Below, piece after piece: positions 52,312 through 61,794 of a stretch of 64,000 nucleotides of DNA (its first letter is position 1; the number at the start of each line of letters is the position of its first letter). Made by a program: the position numbers and the translations under genes. The notes beneath the pieces were generated by a model, which made no database searches, was not told the origin of the DNA, and saw nothing but the letters and a program-made list of their open reading frames with translations. The stretch comes from CAYXLI01 sp964464925 (GTDB taxonomy: Bacteria > Acidobacteriota > Terriglobia > Bryobacterales > Bryobacteraceae), in assembly GCA_964464925.1 (NCBI GenBank), contig CAYXLI010000025.1:1-64000 (forward strand), given 5' to 3'.

Positions 52312-54909
52312 TTACTGAAGCGGAAGGTCGTTCTGCCCGTTCTCTTCAGACTTCTCGGCAGCTTCCGGAATGACGCACGCCGCTGCAACGCGATCGCCGT
52401 CCTCCATCTTCACCAGCCGCACGCCCTGTGTCGAGCGGCCCGCCTGCCGAATCTCGCCGGATTCGATGCGGATGATCTTCCCGTTTTGCGTGATGATCAT
52501 CAGCTCGGAATCTTCACGAACCACCAGAACATTCATGACCTTCCCGATCTTTGGAGTGGTTTTGATCAGCGTCACGCCCTTCGCGCCGCGAGCCGTCAGC
52601 CGGTACTCGCTGGCCGGAGTGCGCTTGCCGAAGCCGTTCTCGCTGATGGTAAGTACGAGAGGATCTTCGTTCTCTCCGATAATCTCGACACCGACGATAT
52701 GATCGCCGCCGGCCAGATTCATCGCGCGGACACCACGGGCCGGCCGGCCCATCGCACGCACTTCGTCTTCCTTGAACCGGACCGCCATTCCTTCATGCGA
52801 TCCGAGGAACATAAAGTCCTTACCGGTAGTCTGTCTTGCCGCAATCAACTCATCGCCCTCGTCGAGCGAAACAGCGATGATGCCGCGCGACATCGGATTA
52901 TCGAATTCGGACAATTCGCATTTCTTGATCACACCCTGCTTGGTGACCATTACGATGTAGCGATCTGGAACGAACTCCCGGACAGTCAGGAACGCCTTTA
53001 CCGATTCGTCGTCCTGCAGGTTGATCAGGCTGGAGATGTTCTTGCCCTTGCCCGTCGTACCCGCATCCGGGATGTTGTAGATCTTCAGCCAGTAGACCCG
53101 GCCCTTGTTCGTGAAGATGAGCAGATAGGCATGCGTCGACGCGATGATCAGGTGCTCCACGAAGTCTTCACTTCGCGTTCCCATGCCGATGCGTCCCTTG
53201 CCGCCGCGCGTCTGGCGATGGTAGGTGTCGATCGGTGTCCGCTTCAGGTAGCCGCCGTGCGTGACGGTCACCGCCACGTCCTCTTCCTGCACCAGGTCTT
53301 CGATGTTGATCTCGCCGGTGTCTTCGATGATCTGCGTCCGGCGCTCGTCCCCGTAGTCCTTGATGACTTCCTTCAGCTCCTTCACGATCAGGTTGCGCAG
53401 AACCTTCTCGGAGCCCAGGATTTCCTGGTATTCGGCGATCATGCGCTGGATCTCGGCCAGTTCATCGAGGATCTTCTGCTGCTCCATGCCGGTGAGGCGC
53501 TGAAGTTGCAGCTCGATGATGGCCTGCGCCTGACGCTCGGTGAAGCGCGGCCCGCGCTCCCCTGCCCCGATCAGCGCCGCGTACTCCTTCGCTTCGGCGG
53601 GCGTGATGAAATCCATCAACGCTTCGCGTGCTTCCTTGGGAGTCTTCGATGCGCGGATCAGCTCAATCACGCGGTCGATATTGCGCAGTGCCCGCTCGAA
53701 TCCGAGCAGGAGATGCTCGCGCTCGCGCGCCTTGCGCAGCAGGTAGTCGGTACGGCGGCGGACAACATCGATCCGGTGCTCAATGAAGCGCCGGATGCAA
53801 TCGAGAATGCCCAGCTCGCGCGGCTGCCCGTTCACGATGGACAGCATGATGACGCCGAAGTTGATCTGCATCTGCGTGTGCTTGTGCAGTTTGTTCAGAA
53901 TCTCTTCGGGTTGCTCGCCTCGCTTCAGCTCCTTCTCGATGCGCATGCCGTCGCGTTCGCTTTCGTCGCGGATTTCCGAGATCCCTTCGATCTTCTTCTC
54001 GTTCACCAGGCCCGCAATCTGTTCGATCAGCCGTGCCTTGTTCACCTGGTAAGGCAGCTCGGTGACGATGAGGGCTTCACGATCCTTGCCGATGTCTTCC
54101 GTAGATGTTTTCGCGCGCAGCTTCAGCGTGCCGCGGCCCTTGGTGAAGTAGTCGTAGATGCCCTGCTGGCCGAGCAGGAAGCCGCCGGTCGGGAAGTCCG
54201 GACCGGGCACAACCTTCATCAACTCCGGCAGCGTCAACGCCGGATTCTGAATCATCGCAATCGTAGCGTTGACGATTTCGGTGAGATTGTGCGGCGGGAT
54301 GTTGGTGGCCATGCCGACCGCAATGCCTGAGCTGCCGTTGATCAACAGATTCGGAACGCGGGTGGGGAGAACTTCCGGTTCCTGCTCACTGTCGTCGTAG
54401 TTGGAGCGGAAGTCAACCGTCTCCTTGTCGATGTCCTCCAGCAGCGAAGCAGCAATGCGCGAAAGACGCGCCTCCGTATATCGCATAGCCGCCGGCGGAT
54501 CGCCGTCGACCGAACCAAAGTTTCCTTGCCCATCTATGAGGGGATAGCGCATCGAGAACGGCTGCGCCATACGGACCAACGCATCGTACACCGCCGTGTC
54601 GCCGTGCGGGTGGAACTTACCAAGCACTTCGCCGACGATCTTGGCGCACTTGCGCGTGGGGCGGTTGAAGTTCAACCCCATTTCCGACATGCCGTAAAGA
54701 ATGCGGCGATGCACGGGCTTCAAACCGTCACGAATATCGGGAAGCGCGCGCCCGATGATAACGCTCATCGAATAGTCGAGATACGAGCGCCGCATCTCGT
54801 CTTCGATGTTGACCGGGATCAGGTTCCGGTTGCCGTCTCCACCGAGCGGGATTTGCCCGCCTCCAGGCGGAGGTCCGGACGGAGGACCAGGATTGTTCGG
54901 ATCTGCCAA
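52312..54909 (-). CDS. gyrA: DNA gyrase subunit A
   Basis: 865 residues from a TTG start; GAGGAG is 6 nt upstream and no ATG would keep the winged helix. A Pro/Gly-rich tail (about 1-25) precedes the usual N-terminus DYSMSVIIGRALPDIRDGLKP. Catalytic Y144 (AMRYTEAR), quinolone region HPHGDTAVYD with T105 and D109 (E. coli S83, D87), and the GyrA-box QTRGGKG near 570. The C-terminal beta-pinwheel follows to the end. Introduces negative supercoils with GyrB, which is not in this window. Monocistronic, with its own terminator. Confidence 0.97.
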   Translation of the reverse strand: MADPNNPGPPSGPPPGGGQIPLGGDGNRNLIPVNIEDEMRRSYLDYSMSVIIGRALPDIRDGLKPVHRRILYGMSEMGLNFNRPTRKCAKIVGEVLGKFHPHGDTAVYDALVRMAQPFSMRYPLIDGQGNFGSVDGDPPAAMRYTEARLSRIAASLLEDIDKETVDFRSNYDDSEQEPEVLPTRVPNLLINGSSGIAVGMATNIPPHNLTEIVNATIAMIQNPALTLPELMKVVPGPDFPTGGFLLGQQGIYDYFTKGRGTLKLRAKTSTEDIGKDREALIVTELPYQVNKARLIEQIAGLVNEKKIEGISEIRDESERDGMRIEKELKRGEQPEEILNKLHKHTQMQINFGVIMLSIVNGQPRELGILDCIRRFIEHRIDVVRRRTDYLLRKAREREHLLLGFERALRNIDRVIELIRASKTPKEAREALMDFITPAEAKEYAALIGAGERGPRFTERQAQAIIELQLQRLTGMEQQKILDELAEIQRMIAEYQEILGSEKVLRNLIVKELKEVIKDYGDERRTQIIEDTGEINIEDLVQEEDVAVTVTHGGYLKRTPIDTYHRQTRGGKGRIGMGTRSEDFVEHLIIASTHAYLLIFTNKGRVYWLKIYNIPDAGTTGKGKNISSLINLQDDESVKAFLTVREFVPDRYIVMVTKQGVIKKCELSEFDNPMSRGIIAVSLDEGDELIAARQTTGKDFMFLGSHEGMAVRFKEDEVRAMGRPARGVRAMNLAGGDHIVGVEIIGENEDPLVLTISENGFGKRTPASEYRLTARGAKGVTLIKTTPKIGKVMNVLVVREDSELMIITQNGKIIRIESGEIRQAGRSTQGVRLVKMEDGDRVAAACVIPEAAEKSEENGQNDLPLQ

Positions 54910-55058
54910 AATAACTCCTCTACACGGCGGTGCTGTTCGCTATCTCTTCGCCGTGGATTATGGACTGGTGAATACTCTTTATTTTAGCAGAAAAACAGGC
55001 ACTTAGGCGCCGTGTAAGCGTGTCCTCAATTAGTGTGCAATGAGCGACATAGCGGTAG

Positions 55059-55970
55059 TTACTTCAGCGCGAATTTTGAGACGCGCCAGTTCTTGATTTC
55101 GGCAACATAGATCGATCCCTCGGAGTCAACCGCAAGGTGATGCGCGAAGTCCAGCTTGCCGGGTACTTTGCCATAAGACGAAAGAACCCCGAGCACCTGC
55201 CCCTCGAGGTTCAGCTTCAGGATGCGGTTATTCACGCCGTCGCACATGTAGATCGCGTTCTCGCGCGCCACATAGTAAAGCCCCCACGGTGACCCCAGCC
55301 CCGTCCATTTTGCGAGGAACGTGCCGTTCTCATCGAATACCTGTACTCGGTTGTTGTTCCTGTCCGCGACGTAGACACGGCCTCGATTATCCACCGCCAC
55401 GTCATGTACCAGGTTGAACTCGCCGTCACCGGTTCCCTTCTTCCCCCACTGCATTTTGTAGATCATGTCCGGACCGAACTTCGCCACGCGGGAATTCTGA
55501 TAGCCGTCCGAGACATAGAAGTCGCCGTTCGCCGCCCAGGCCACGCTGGTCGGCTCATTGAATGCGTCCTTGCTTTCGTTGTTGCCGTTGCGGTTGCCTG
55601 GCTGCGCGATCACACCGAGTACGCGGCCGAGCGTATCGAACTTCAGCACTGCGTGTCCTTTCACGTCAACCGCCCAGATATTCCCGTCGGGGGCGACACG
55701 CATGCCGTGCGATGTCTTGACGGGCACCTCACTCCACGCCTGCAGCATATTGCCGTCTTTGTCAAATTGGATCACCGGATGCGCGCCGCGGTTGAATACC
55801 CACACATTGTTGTTCTTGTCGACGTCCACACCGGAAGTCTCACCGAAGTTCCAGCCCTTCGGCAGCTTCGCCCAGTTCAGGACAACATGGTGCGGCAGCG
55901 CGGGGCCCGACTTCAGTTCCTCGCCGCAGAGCGGGAGACAAAACAGCAGTGCAATTGCGACTCGTGTCAT
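55059..55970 (-). CDS. Secreted NHL-repeat beta-propeller protein
   Basis: 303 residues from ATG 55970, chosen for its signal peptide (MTRVAIALLFCLPLCG); a TTG 36 nt upstream would overlap the previous gene. Six NHL-like blades: FGETSGVDVDKNNNVWVFNRG, GMRVAPDGNIWAVDV, NEPTSVAWAANGDFYVSDG, VHDVAVDNRGRVYVADRNNNRVQVF, WGLYYVARENAIYMCDGVNNRI, and HHLAVDSEGSIYVAE. Similar to peptidyl-alpha-hydroxyglycine amidating lyase-like proteins, but enzymatic activity is unproven. It lies 10 nt behind the ASPIC gene, probably in one operon. Confidence 0.88.
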   Translation of the reverse strand: MTRVAIALLFCLPLCGEELKSGPALPHHVVLNWAKLPKGWNFGETSGVDVDKNNNVWVFNRGAHPVIQFDKDGNMLQAWSEVPVKTSHGMRVAPDGNIWAVDVKGHAVLKFDTLGRVLGVIAQPGNRNGNNESKDAFNEPTSVAWAANGDFYVSDGYQNSRVAKFGPDMIYKMQWGKKGTGDGEFNLVHDVAVDNRGRVYVADRNNNRVQVFDENGTFLAKWTGLGSPWGLYYVARENAIYMCDGVNNRILKLNLEGQVLGVLSSYGKVPGKLDFAHHLAVDSEGSIYVAEIKNWRVSKFALK

Positions 55971-55980
55971 GCGGGAGAGC

Positions 55981-58900
55981 CTATCGCAATCCCGTCTTCG
56001 CTGCAACGAGCGGCCGGATGAGGCGCAGCGCCGGCCTCGTGTTATACGTCTTCACGTAATCGCGATGCGCGGTATCGTCAGGGTAATGCTCGTTGGGCGG
56101 GTATGGGAAACGGCTCATGCCGTGAAATGGCAATGGCGTTGTCGTCTGCGAGTATGCCGTATTCGCATCGCGATCCTTCGCCCATCCGTCCACCAGCAGC
56201 AGGAAGTCCCTAGTCCAGCCGGTCTTCAGAGGGGGCAAAGCCTTCGCGTCGAACAGCAGTTTCAGCTCATCTCCGGAGCCCATCACGATGAGCTTGTCAT
56301 CCACGGCCGCGGCAAGCTCAGACACATCGCCGTAGCGCGTGTAGAGGCCTGGCGTAGGGTTCCAAAGACTGGAAGGCATGGCGTTGTTATAAGAAAAGCG
56401 CTCCGGCTGTTTGCGCTCGGGATGGATGACCGAAGGAGAGAAGCCGCGAAAGTGAAGCTCGGCCGTATCCTGCCGAACCGTGGTAAGCCGCACATTGGGC
56501 TGGCTCGGATTCTCGCCGAGGAAGATTTCATCCCAATACACGCAGAGGTTCGTCACGATTCGTACCTCCCGAGATTCCGACAGAAACTTGCCCGTGAGGT
56601 CCACTGCAATCGTCTTTGGCTTGCCGGCGGGCATTCCCATGTCTTCCAGCACGGTCTTCCATTCCCCATTCCCGTCGCGGACCTGGAGGTAAGGTGGAAT
56701 CAGCCCGCCCTTGCCCTCCTGCGCCACAGAAAGAAACGTGCTGCCATCAGCCCAATCCACCCACCCGTTGAGCACGAGCACCGCACGATTGTCCTTCGCC
56801 GCGCTCTTGCCAAAATCGAGCGTCAACGTGTGCAGGCCCGCCACTCCGTTCAGCGAGCGTTCAAAAGTGTCCGCATAAGTTTTGTCCTTCGCCAGCAGCT
56901 TCGCCAGCACATCCCGGTGAGCGTCATCGCGCGCCGAAACCGGACGCACCGGGTGATCGACACCATACAAACGAAACTCCGGAAACGGCGGCGCTTTGAA
57001 CTTCTCGTTCGTATAGATCGCCGTTGTCTGCGGATGGTCCACGGCGATCAACCGCACATGATCCAGGTAGGCCACCTCGCTCAGTTCCTCGGTGATGCGC
57101 ACTTCATACTTCCCGTTCAAAGGCTTGAGTGAATTCCCAGGAATCTGGATGTACTCGTCGTGGTCTACCGGGAAGTACTCGCCATCGCCAGAACTGGCGC
57201 CCAGCGGGGCGACTCCGAGCACGTCCGTAATGTACTCAAACCCTTCACCATTCCAAGTCCAGATAATCGGGCAGGAACCGGAGAGCCGCTGCGCTTCCTG
57301 ATAAGAGTACGTCTTGCCGGCGGCCTGGCGAATTTCGTTCTGGATCAGTCCGTTTGGCCAGGTGATGCGAACCGTGTCGGCGCTCTTCTCCGCACCAATG
57401 CCGAAGCTGAGAGGGAGTCCCATGTAGATCTGTTTCTGATACCGCGCTCCAGCCTTGACCTCGATCTCGGCGTAGGGCGCGAGTTTCAGATTCTTGATGC
57501 CCTGGAGGCGGACTCGAAGCCAGTTGTTCCCGGGTATTGTCTGGTTTGTGAGAATGCTCGCCGCATTGTTCGACACGCAGGCCAGATCGATACGTCCGTC
57601 CGCATTCGTGTCCGTTGCCGCAATCGAAGCGCACTCTGGTACCTGAGTGGAAGCAGCACGAGATCCGCTCCTATAAACCCGCCCGCCGGAGATGACATCG
57701 GCGATGCCGCGGTTCTCCAGGTCCGCCACCACGAACGCGCTGCCCTGTCCAATGGCGCCGGCGTCGGACACCTTGCCCGCGTTGTTGCGCACCCAGCGGA
57801 CCTGGCCGGACAACGAATATAGGACATCCGGCGCCCCGTTGTTATCGAGGTCATATACAGCCAAGTGCCCGGCACCCGCAGGAATCGGAAAGTCTTCCGC
57901 GGTGAATTTGCCGGCGAGCCGGTCACGGTAGAGCACGGCGCCACGGTCTTTGTACGAAATCAGCAGGTCCGTACCTTTCGTGTCCGGAACTGTACGGAAG
58001 GCTACAGCCGAAATGGCTTCGCTTCGTAGAAACGGGAGATCCGAGGTGTGGTCGGCGAAACCGCCTGCCCCTTGGTTGCGAAACATGTAAGATGTCTTAC
58101 CCAGTAAAACAAGGTCGAGATCATAGTCGTGATCGTAGTCGATCCAGATGGCCGCCGCGAACGGCTCTTTCGGAAGCGATGCGTTCACCGGAACAAATTT
58201 CCCCTTCTGATTCTCCAGCAGCACCGGGCCATCCGCAGTGAGAACACAGAGGTCGGTCAGACCGTCATTGTTGAAATCGGCAGGGACCACGTCAAGAATT
58301 CCTTTGAGAGCCGAGATGGGTCCACCCGGATCGAGCCGAATTCCTTCCGCGGACCAAACCAGCAAAACCGGCTTGCCAGCGCCGGAGACATCCACAAACC
58401 GGACACCTGCAGCCGGACCCGCGATCGCACGGGAAGCGAACTTCACCTGGGCGGGTTCGCCGGTTGGCGGCTTATCCTCAGTGACGTCGAAGATCTCAGC
58501 CCACTCGCTCCACTCGACGTCTTCCTGCGAGCCCTCCTGCTGCTTCTTCAGGCTTTGGAAAGTCTCCAACTCGTGGCGCGCTTCCTGCGTCTTCCCTGCG
58601 ACGCGGTATGCGTTGTAGAGCTGGAAATGCGGAGCGGCCAGATTCGGATCGAGCGCCGCTGCCTCGGCGAATTCTCTTTGTGCGTCCTCATTGCGCCCCT
58701 CGAGTTTGTATAACGTGGCCAAGTTGTAGTGAGAAATCGGTTCGCGCGGGACCAGACGGATCATCTGTTCGAATTGAGCAATCGCCTTTTCGGCCTCTCC
58801 CGCTTTCTTGTAGGTAATGCCCAGATTGAACCACGTGTGAGGCAGCTTCGGATCGGCCTTCTGTACCTTCTCGAGCAAGGCTATGGCTTCTGAAGTCCGG

Positions 58901-59115
58901 CCGGCGCGCAGCAGGGCGAGAGCGTAGTTGAGTTGCTCGCGAGTGGAGTTTGGAGCCAGCTTCAGCGCCTTGGCGAACTCGTCGACAGATTCCTTTTGTG
59001 TGGTCGGGTTTTCATAAAACGCCTTGCCGAGATTCCGATGCCGGGCTAGTTGTTCCTCCAACGGAGGGGCAGGCTGCAGGAAGGCAAGAAGGGCGAGAAC
59101 TGGGAGGAAGCGCAT
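55981..59115 (-). CDS. TPR / FG-GAP / ASPIC-UnbV protein
   Basis: 1044 residues with signal peptide (MRFLPVLALLAFLQPAPP). TPRs at about 25-200 (SEAIALLEKVQKADPKLPH; ALAQ-type helices), FG-GAP/VCBS propeller at about 225-510 (VVPADFNNDGLTDLCVL; YDLDNNGAPDVLYS; ATDTNADGRIDLACVS), the ASPIC/UnbV module about 515-600 (WLRVRLQGIKN; VRITWPNGLIQNE), and a long C-terminal region with a WTWNGEGFEYITDVLG motif. Surface or periplasmic scaffolding is likely; function unknown. Starts without a Shine-Dalgarno. Confidence 0.9.
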   Translation of the reverse strand: MRFLPVLALLAFLQPAPPLEEQLARHRNLGKAFYENPTTQKESVDEFAKALKLAPNSTREQLNYALALLRAGRTSEAIALLEKVQKADPKLPHTWFNLGITYKKAGEAEKAIAQFEQMIRLVPREPISHYNLATLYKLEGRNEDAQREFAEAAALDPNLAAPHFQLYNAYRVAGKTQEARHELETFQSLKKQQEGSQEDVEWSEWAEIFDVTEDKPPTGEPAQVKFASRAIAGPAAGVRFVDVSGAGKPVLLVWSAEGIRLDPGGPISALKGILDVVPADFNNDGLTDLCVLTADGPVLLENQKGKFVPVNASLPKEPFAAAIWIDYDHDYDLDLVLLGKTSYMFRNQGAGGFADHTSDLPFLRSEAISAVAFRTVPDTKGTDLLISYKDRGAVLYRDRLAGKFTAEDFPIPAGAGHLAVYDLDNNGAPDVLYSLSGQVRWVRNNAGKVSDAGAIGQGSAFVVADLENRGIADVISGGRVYRSGSRAASTQVPECASIAATDTNADGRIDLACVSNNAASILTNQTIPGNNWLRVRLQGIKNLKLAPYAEIEVKAGARYQKQIYMGLPLSFGIGAEKSADTVRITWPNGLIQNEIRQAAGKTYSYQEAQRLSGSCPIIWTWNGEGFEYITDVLGVAPLGASSGDGEYFPVDHDEYIQIPGNSLKPLNGKYEVRITEELSEVAYLDHVRLIAVDHPQTTAIYTNEKFKAPPFPEFRLYGVDHPVRPVSARDDAHRDVLAKLLAKDKTYADTFERSLNGVAGLHTLTLDFGKSAAKDNRAVLVLNGWVDWADGSTFLSVAQEGKGGLIPPYLQVRDGNGEWKTVLEDMGMPAGKPKTIAVDLTGKFLSESREVRIVTNLCVYWDEIFLGENPSQPNVRLTTVRQDTAELHFRGFSPSVIHPERKQPERFSYNNAMPSSLWNPTPGLYTRYGDVSELAAAVDDKLIVMGSGDELKLLFDAKALPPLKTGWTRDFLLLVDGWAKDRDANTAYSQTTTPLPFHGMSRFPYPPNEHYPDDTAHRDYVKTYNTRPALRLIRPLVAAKTGLR

Positions 59116-59123
59116 CCAAAGCT

Positions 59124-59129
59124 ATTGTA
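59124..59129 (-). promoter_or_regulatory. -10 element 8 nt before the ASPIC ATG
   Basis: TACAAT on the minus strand, directly after the hairpin at 59131-59160, and 8 nt from the ATG with no ribosome site. Confidence 0.4.
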
Positions 59130-59130
59130 A

Positions 59131-59160
59131 GGCGGGCAAACCCGGTTCGGTCTGCCCGCC
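59131..59160 (-). terminator. Hairpin after the exopolysaccharide operon
   Basis: GGCGGGCA (59131-59138) pairs with TGCCCGCC (59153-59160), 7 nt after the cpsD-like stop. It is GC-rich but followed only by TTACAAT, so termination is plausible rather than certain. Confidence 0.5.
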
Positions 59161-59167
59161 CGATAGC

Positions 59168-60082
59168 CTAGTCGCTACCGCCTTCGTCGTTGCGGGCGTA
59201 GTAGTAGGAATGGTAGTACGTGTACTTGGAGTAAAGTTCGCCGCGACGAGCACCGTTCACGATGATGCCGAGGACGTTGTTCTCGCAGAGCGACTGCATT
59301 GCACGCGTGATCGAGTCGATCGTGGTGGTACCCACGCGAACCACGATTACCGTTCCCGAGCACAGAGTGGAGAGCAGATTCGCGTCGGCCGCAAACAACA
59401 GAGGAGGGCTGTCGAGGATGACCCACTTGAATGCGCGGGGCAACTGATCGATCATTACCTTCATCTCGCGCAGGTTCAGGAGTTCCAGCGGGTTGATCAC
59501 CGATTCGCCGGCAGGCAGAACGTAAAGACCGGCGCCGGCAACTCGCCTGATGCAGTTCTCGAGTTTGGCCCTGCCCTGCAGGTAGTCCGTCAAACCCGGA
59601 GTCCGGTCAAGCTGAAACATCGAATGTGCGATCGGACGCCGAAAATCGCAATCGATCAGCAGCGTAGGGTTGTTGGCGAGCTGGGCTTCCGCCAGCGCCA
59701 GGTTCACCGCGGCGAACGACTTGCCCTCCGCCGGGGAAGGGCTGGTGACCACCAGGGAGCTGATCGGCTGCAGCGTCTGCAGGTGATTCAACCGCGTACG
59801 CAGCGTCCGAAATTCTTCCGCGGGCGCTTCGTGCGGCTTGTTCGAGTCAATCAAGTGTGAGTCCACTGATGGCGTGAACGGCACTTCCTGAATGCGACTT
59901 AAGAAGTCCGGTCCGATCCGAAGATCAGTCGGCCTGGTGATCAATGACTCCGGCTGCTCTGCGATCACAGCCGTTGCTGTAGTCGGGCCTTCTCCGGATG
60001 CGGGTTCAGCGGGTGCGGGCGGTCCAGGCGGAACGAAACCTGCCTGCTCGGCACGCCGCAATGCATCATGTACTCGACTCAT
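59168..60082 (-). CDS. CpsD/CapB-type bacterial tyrosine kinase
   Basis: 304 residues. Walker A SPSPAEGKS (114-122, Ala for the usual first Gly), Walker A' LLIDCDFRRP at 141-150, and Walker B VILDSPP near 212. The C-terminus has a Tyr cluster (YSKYTYYHSYYYARN) for autophosphorylation. It is cytoplasmic and acts with the GumC-like membrane protein encoded just upstream, controlling polysaccharide chain length or export. In many bacteria both parts are one protein; here they are split. Confidence 0.92.
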   Translation of the reverse strand: MSRVHDALRRAEQAGFVPPGPPAPAEPASGEGPTTATAVIAEQPESLITRPTDLRIGPDFLSRIQEVPFTPSVDSHLIDSNKPHEAPAEEFRTLRTRLNHLQTLQPISSLVVTSPSPAEGKSFAAVNLALAEAQLANNPTLLIDCDFRRPIAHSMFQLDRTPGLTDYLQGRAKLENCIRRVAGAGLYVLPAGESVINPLELLNLREMKVMIDQLPRAFKWVILDSPPLLFAADANLLSTLCSGTVIVVRVGTTTIDSITRAMQSLCENNVLGIIVNGARRGELYSKYTYYHSYYYARNDEGGSD

Positions 60083-60097
60083 TAGATCCTCCGAGAC

Positions 60098-61756
60098 CTA
60101 GACCTTCGTTGTGTAGTAATAGAAAACCGACCCAGTCATGATGATAATGCCGACTGAGCATGCGGTTGACCAGGCCAACCATGCCAGGCGTTTCCGGCGC
60201 TTTACGACAAGGTCGTTCTCCAGCAACGGGACACTACCAAGTATCGTCAGCTGCGTATACGCGCGTACGTCTTTCAAATTCTTAAGCGACGCGTCTTTAG
60301 CTTCGCGGGCGACGGCAAAACCGAGGCCAACGAGGAACCCTAAGCCTGTTCCAATTGCAATCAGGTTCGGCCGTTTGGGTTCTGTGGGCGTCTGAGGCAG
60401 CGATGCCGGATCCAGGACTTCCAGCGCTTCGCCCTGCTGTCTCTTTTCGACTTCTTCAGCGATGCTCGACATCGCCTTCTTCCTGTTCAGGTCGTCGTAC
60501 TTCTGCTTGGCTAATTCGCGATCGCGGATGATCTCCTGATACATCTGGGTGCCGACCGGCTCGGACTCGATTCGAGTGTTGATCGTCTTCACCGATTTCT
60601 CGGAACTCTGAATCTCCTTCATATAATCGGCGACCTGCTGGTCCTTCAGCCTGATCTGCGTGTCAATTCTCGCGATATTGGCTTCGATGTTCTGCTTTTC
60701 GCGAATGAAGTTCGGGTCGACGCGCTTCGGGACGGGCTTACCTTTCGCGACCTTGAAGGCTTCATCGTCGTCCTTCTGTACCTGATCCCGCTGACGCTTG
60801 AGACGATTGATCTGCGCGATCAGGCTTTGCACGTCCGGATACGTTTCTTTATAACGCTCGCGAAGGGCTGCCAGTGAATTCTCGGCCTGATTGATCTCGG
60901 CCTCAAGACGCTGGAGCCTCTCACTCTTGGCCTGCAGGAAAGCCTGATCGGCCGGCATCACCAGAGAGTCCAACTGCGTTTTGGCGGCGCGTAGCTCCGT
61001 TTCAAGCAGCATCTTTTCCTGGTTAACCCGGCTGATGGCAGAGTTCAGATTGCTGATGCGGTTTTCCGCCGCGCTCAGCAGAATCTGGTTATTGCCCATC
61101 TGTTCCGGCAGCCGTCCGTAATTGGCTGAGCGAAACTTCGTGATCTTGTCTTCGATGGCATCCAGGTCCTTCTTGGCGGCCTCAAGCTGGTCTCTGAGGA
61201 ACTGAGTCGTGAGCACAGATTGCGTGGTACGGTCGCGGGTATTTTCCGACATGAACCTGCTCACCAGGTCCGCAGTCACCTTCTGCGCCATGATGCGGTT
61301 GTCGTACTGGAAGGAAATCGTGAATGCCGAGATGCTCCGGTTACCGGCAATGTTGCCCACCTGGCTGATTCGGATATCCCGTTTCATATCCTCAACCACA
61401 TCTTCCATGGGCTTACGCTGGCGCTCGCGCTGATACAGGTTAAACGTATTGATGATGTTCGTGAGATTGCCGCGGCTGAGAATCGTCTGCGCCATGGCAT
61501 TGATGCGCTGCGACATCTCCATGTTCACGTTGGTCGGAACATAGGCCTCGGGAACTTGGGGCGGGACTACGCGGATAATGGCCGACGATACAAAAGTATC
61601 CGGCCATAAAAACGCAACTACCACCGATATCACCATTGCACCGAACGTCGGACCGAGGATCCACGCCTTATGCCGGCGAATGATATCTATATAATCCTCA
61701 ACGTCTAACGCACGCCTGGGCACGCTACCGTAAGATTCATTCGTTGTGGGCTGCAT
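60098..61756 (-). CDS. GumC/Wzz-type polysaccharide co-polymerase
   Basis: 552 residues. Wzz N-terminal domain with TM near 34-53 (GPTFGAMVISVVVAFLWP), a long periplasmic coiled coil (about 170-440; e.g. RLQRLEAEINQAENSLAALRERY), the TM after RPNLIAIG near 465-485, and a further hydrophobic helix at the very end (WLAWSTACSVGIIIMTGSVFYYY). The usual Wzz topology has two TMs; this has three. It spans the inner membrane and periplasm and pairs with the Wza-like and CpsD-like proteins encoded on either side. Confidence 0.92.
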   Translation of the reverse strand: MQPTTNESYGSVPRRALDVEDYIDIIRRHKAWILGPTFGAMVISVVVAFLWPDTFVSSAIIRVVPPQVPEAYVPTNVNMEMSQRINAMAQTILSRGNLTNIINTFNLYQRERQRKPMEDVVEDMKRDIRISQVGNIAGNRSISAFTISFQYDNRIMAQKVTADLVSRFMSENTRDRTTQSVLTTQFLRDQLEAAKKDLDAIEDKITKFRSANYGRLPEQMGNNQILLSAAENRISNLNSAISRVNQEKMLLETELRAAKTQLDSLVMPADQAFLQAKSERLQRLEAEINQAENSLAALRERYKETYPDVQSLIAQINRLKRQRDQVQKDDDEAFKVAKGKPVPKRVDPNFIREKQNIEANIARIDTQIRLKDQQVADYMKEIQSSEKSVKTINTRIESEPVGTQMYQEIIRDRELAKQKYDDLNRKKAMSSIAEEVEKRQQGEALEVLDPASLPQTPTEPKRPNLIAIGTGLGFLVGLGFAVAREAKDASLKNLKDVRAYTQLTILGSVPLLENDLVVKRRKRLAWLAWSTACSVGIIIMTGSVFYYYTTKV

Positions 61757-61794
61757 TGTAAGTTCTTCCTATAGACTCCTGAGGCATGCTTGCG

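Noticed and set aside
52486..54330. 614-residue plus-strand frame opposite gyrA
   Set aside because: gyrA is unmistakable on the other strand; the frame has no recognisable motif and reflects GC-rich codon positions.
55558..57132. 524-residue plus-strand frame
   Set aside because: Antisense of the NHL and ASPIC genes, Arg/His-rich, no domain.
59168..60082. Altered Walker A of the CpsD-like kinase taken as loss of activity
   Set aside because: The Lys and Ser are kept, and P-A-E-G-K is, as far as I know, common in acidobacterial members of this family.
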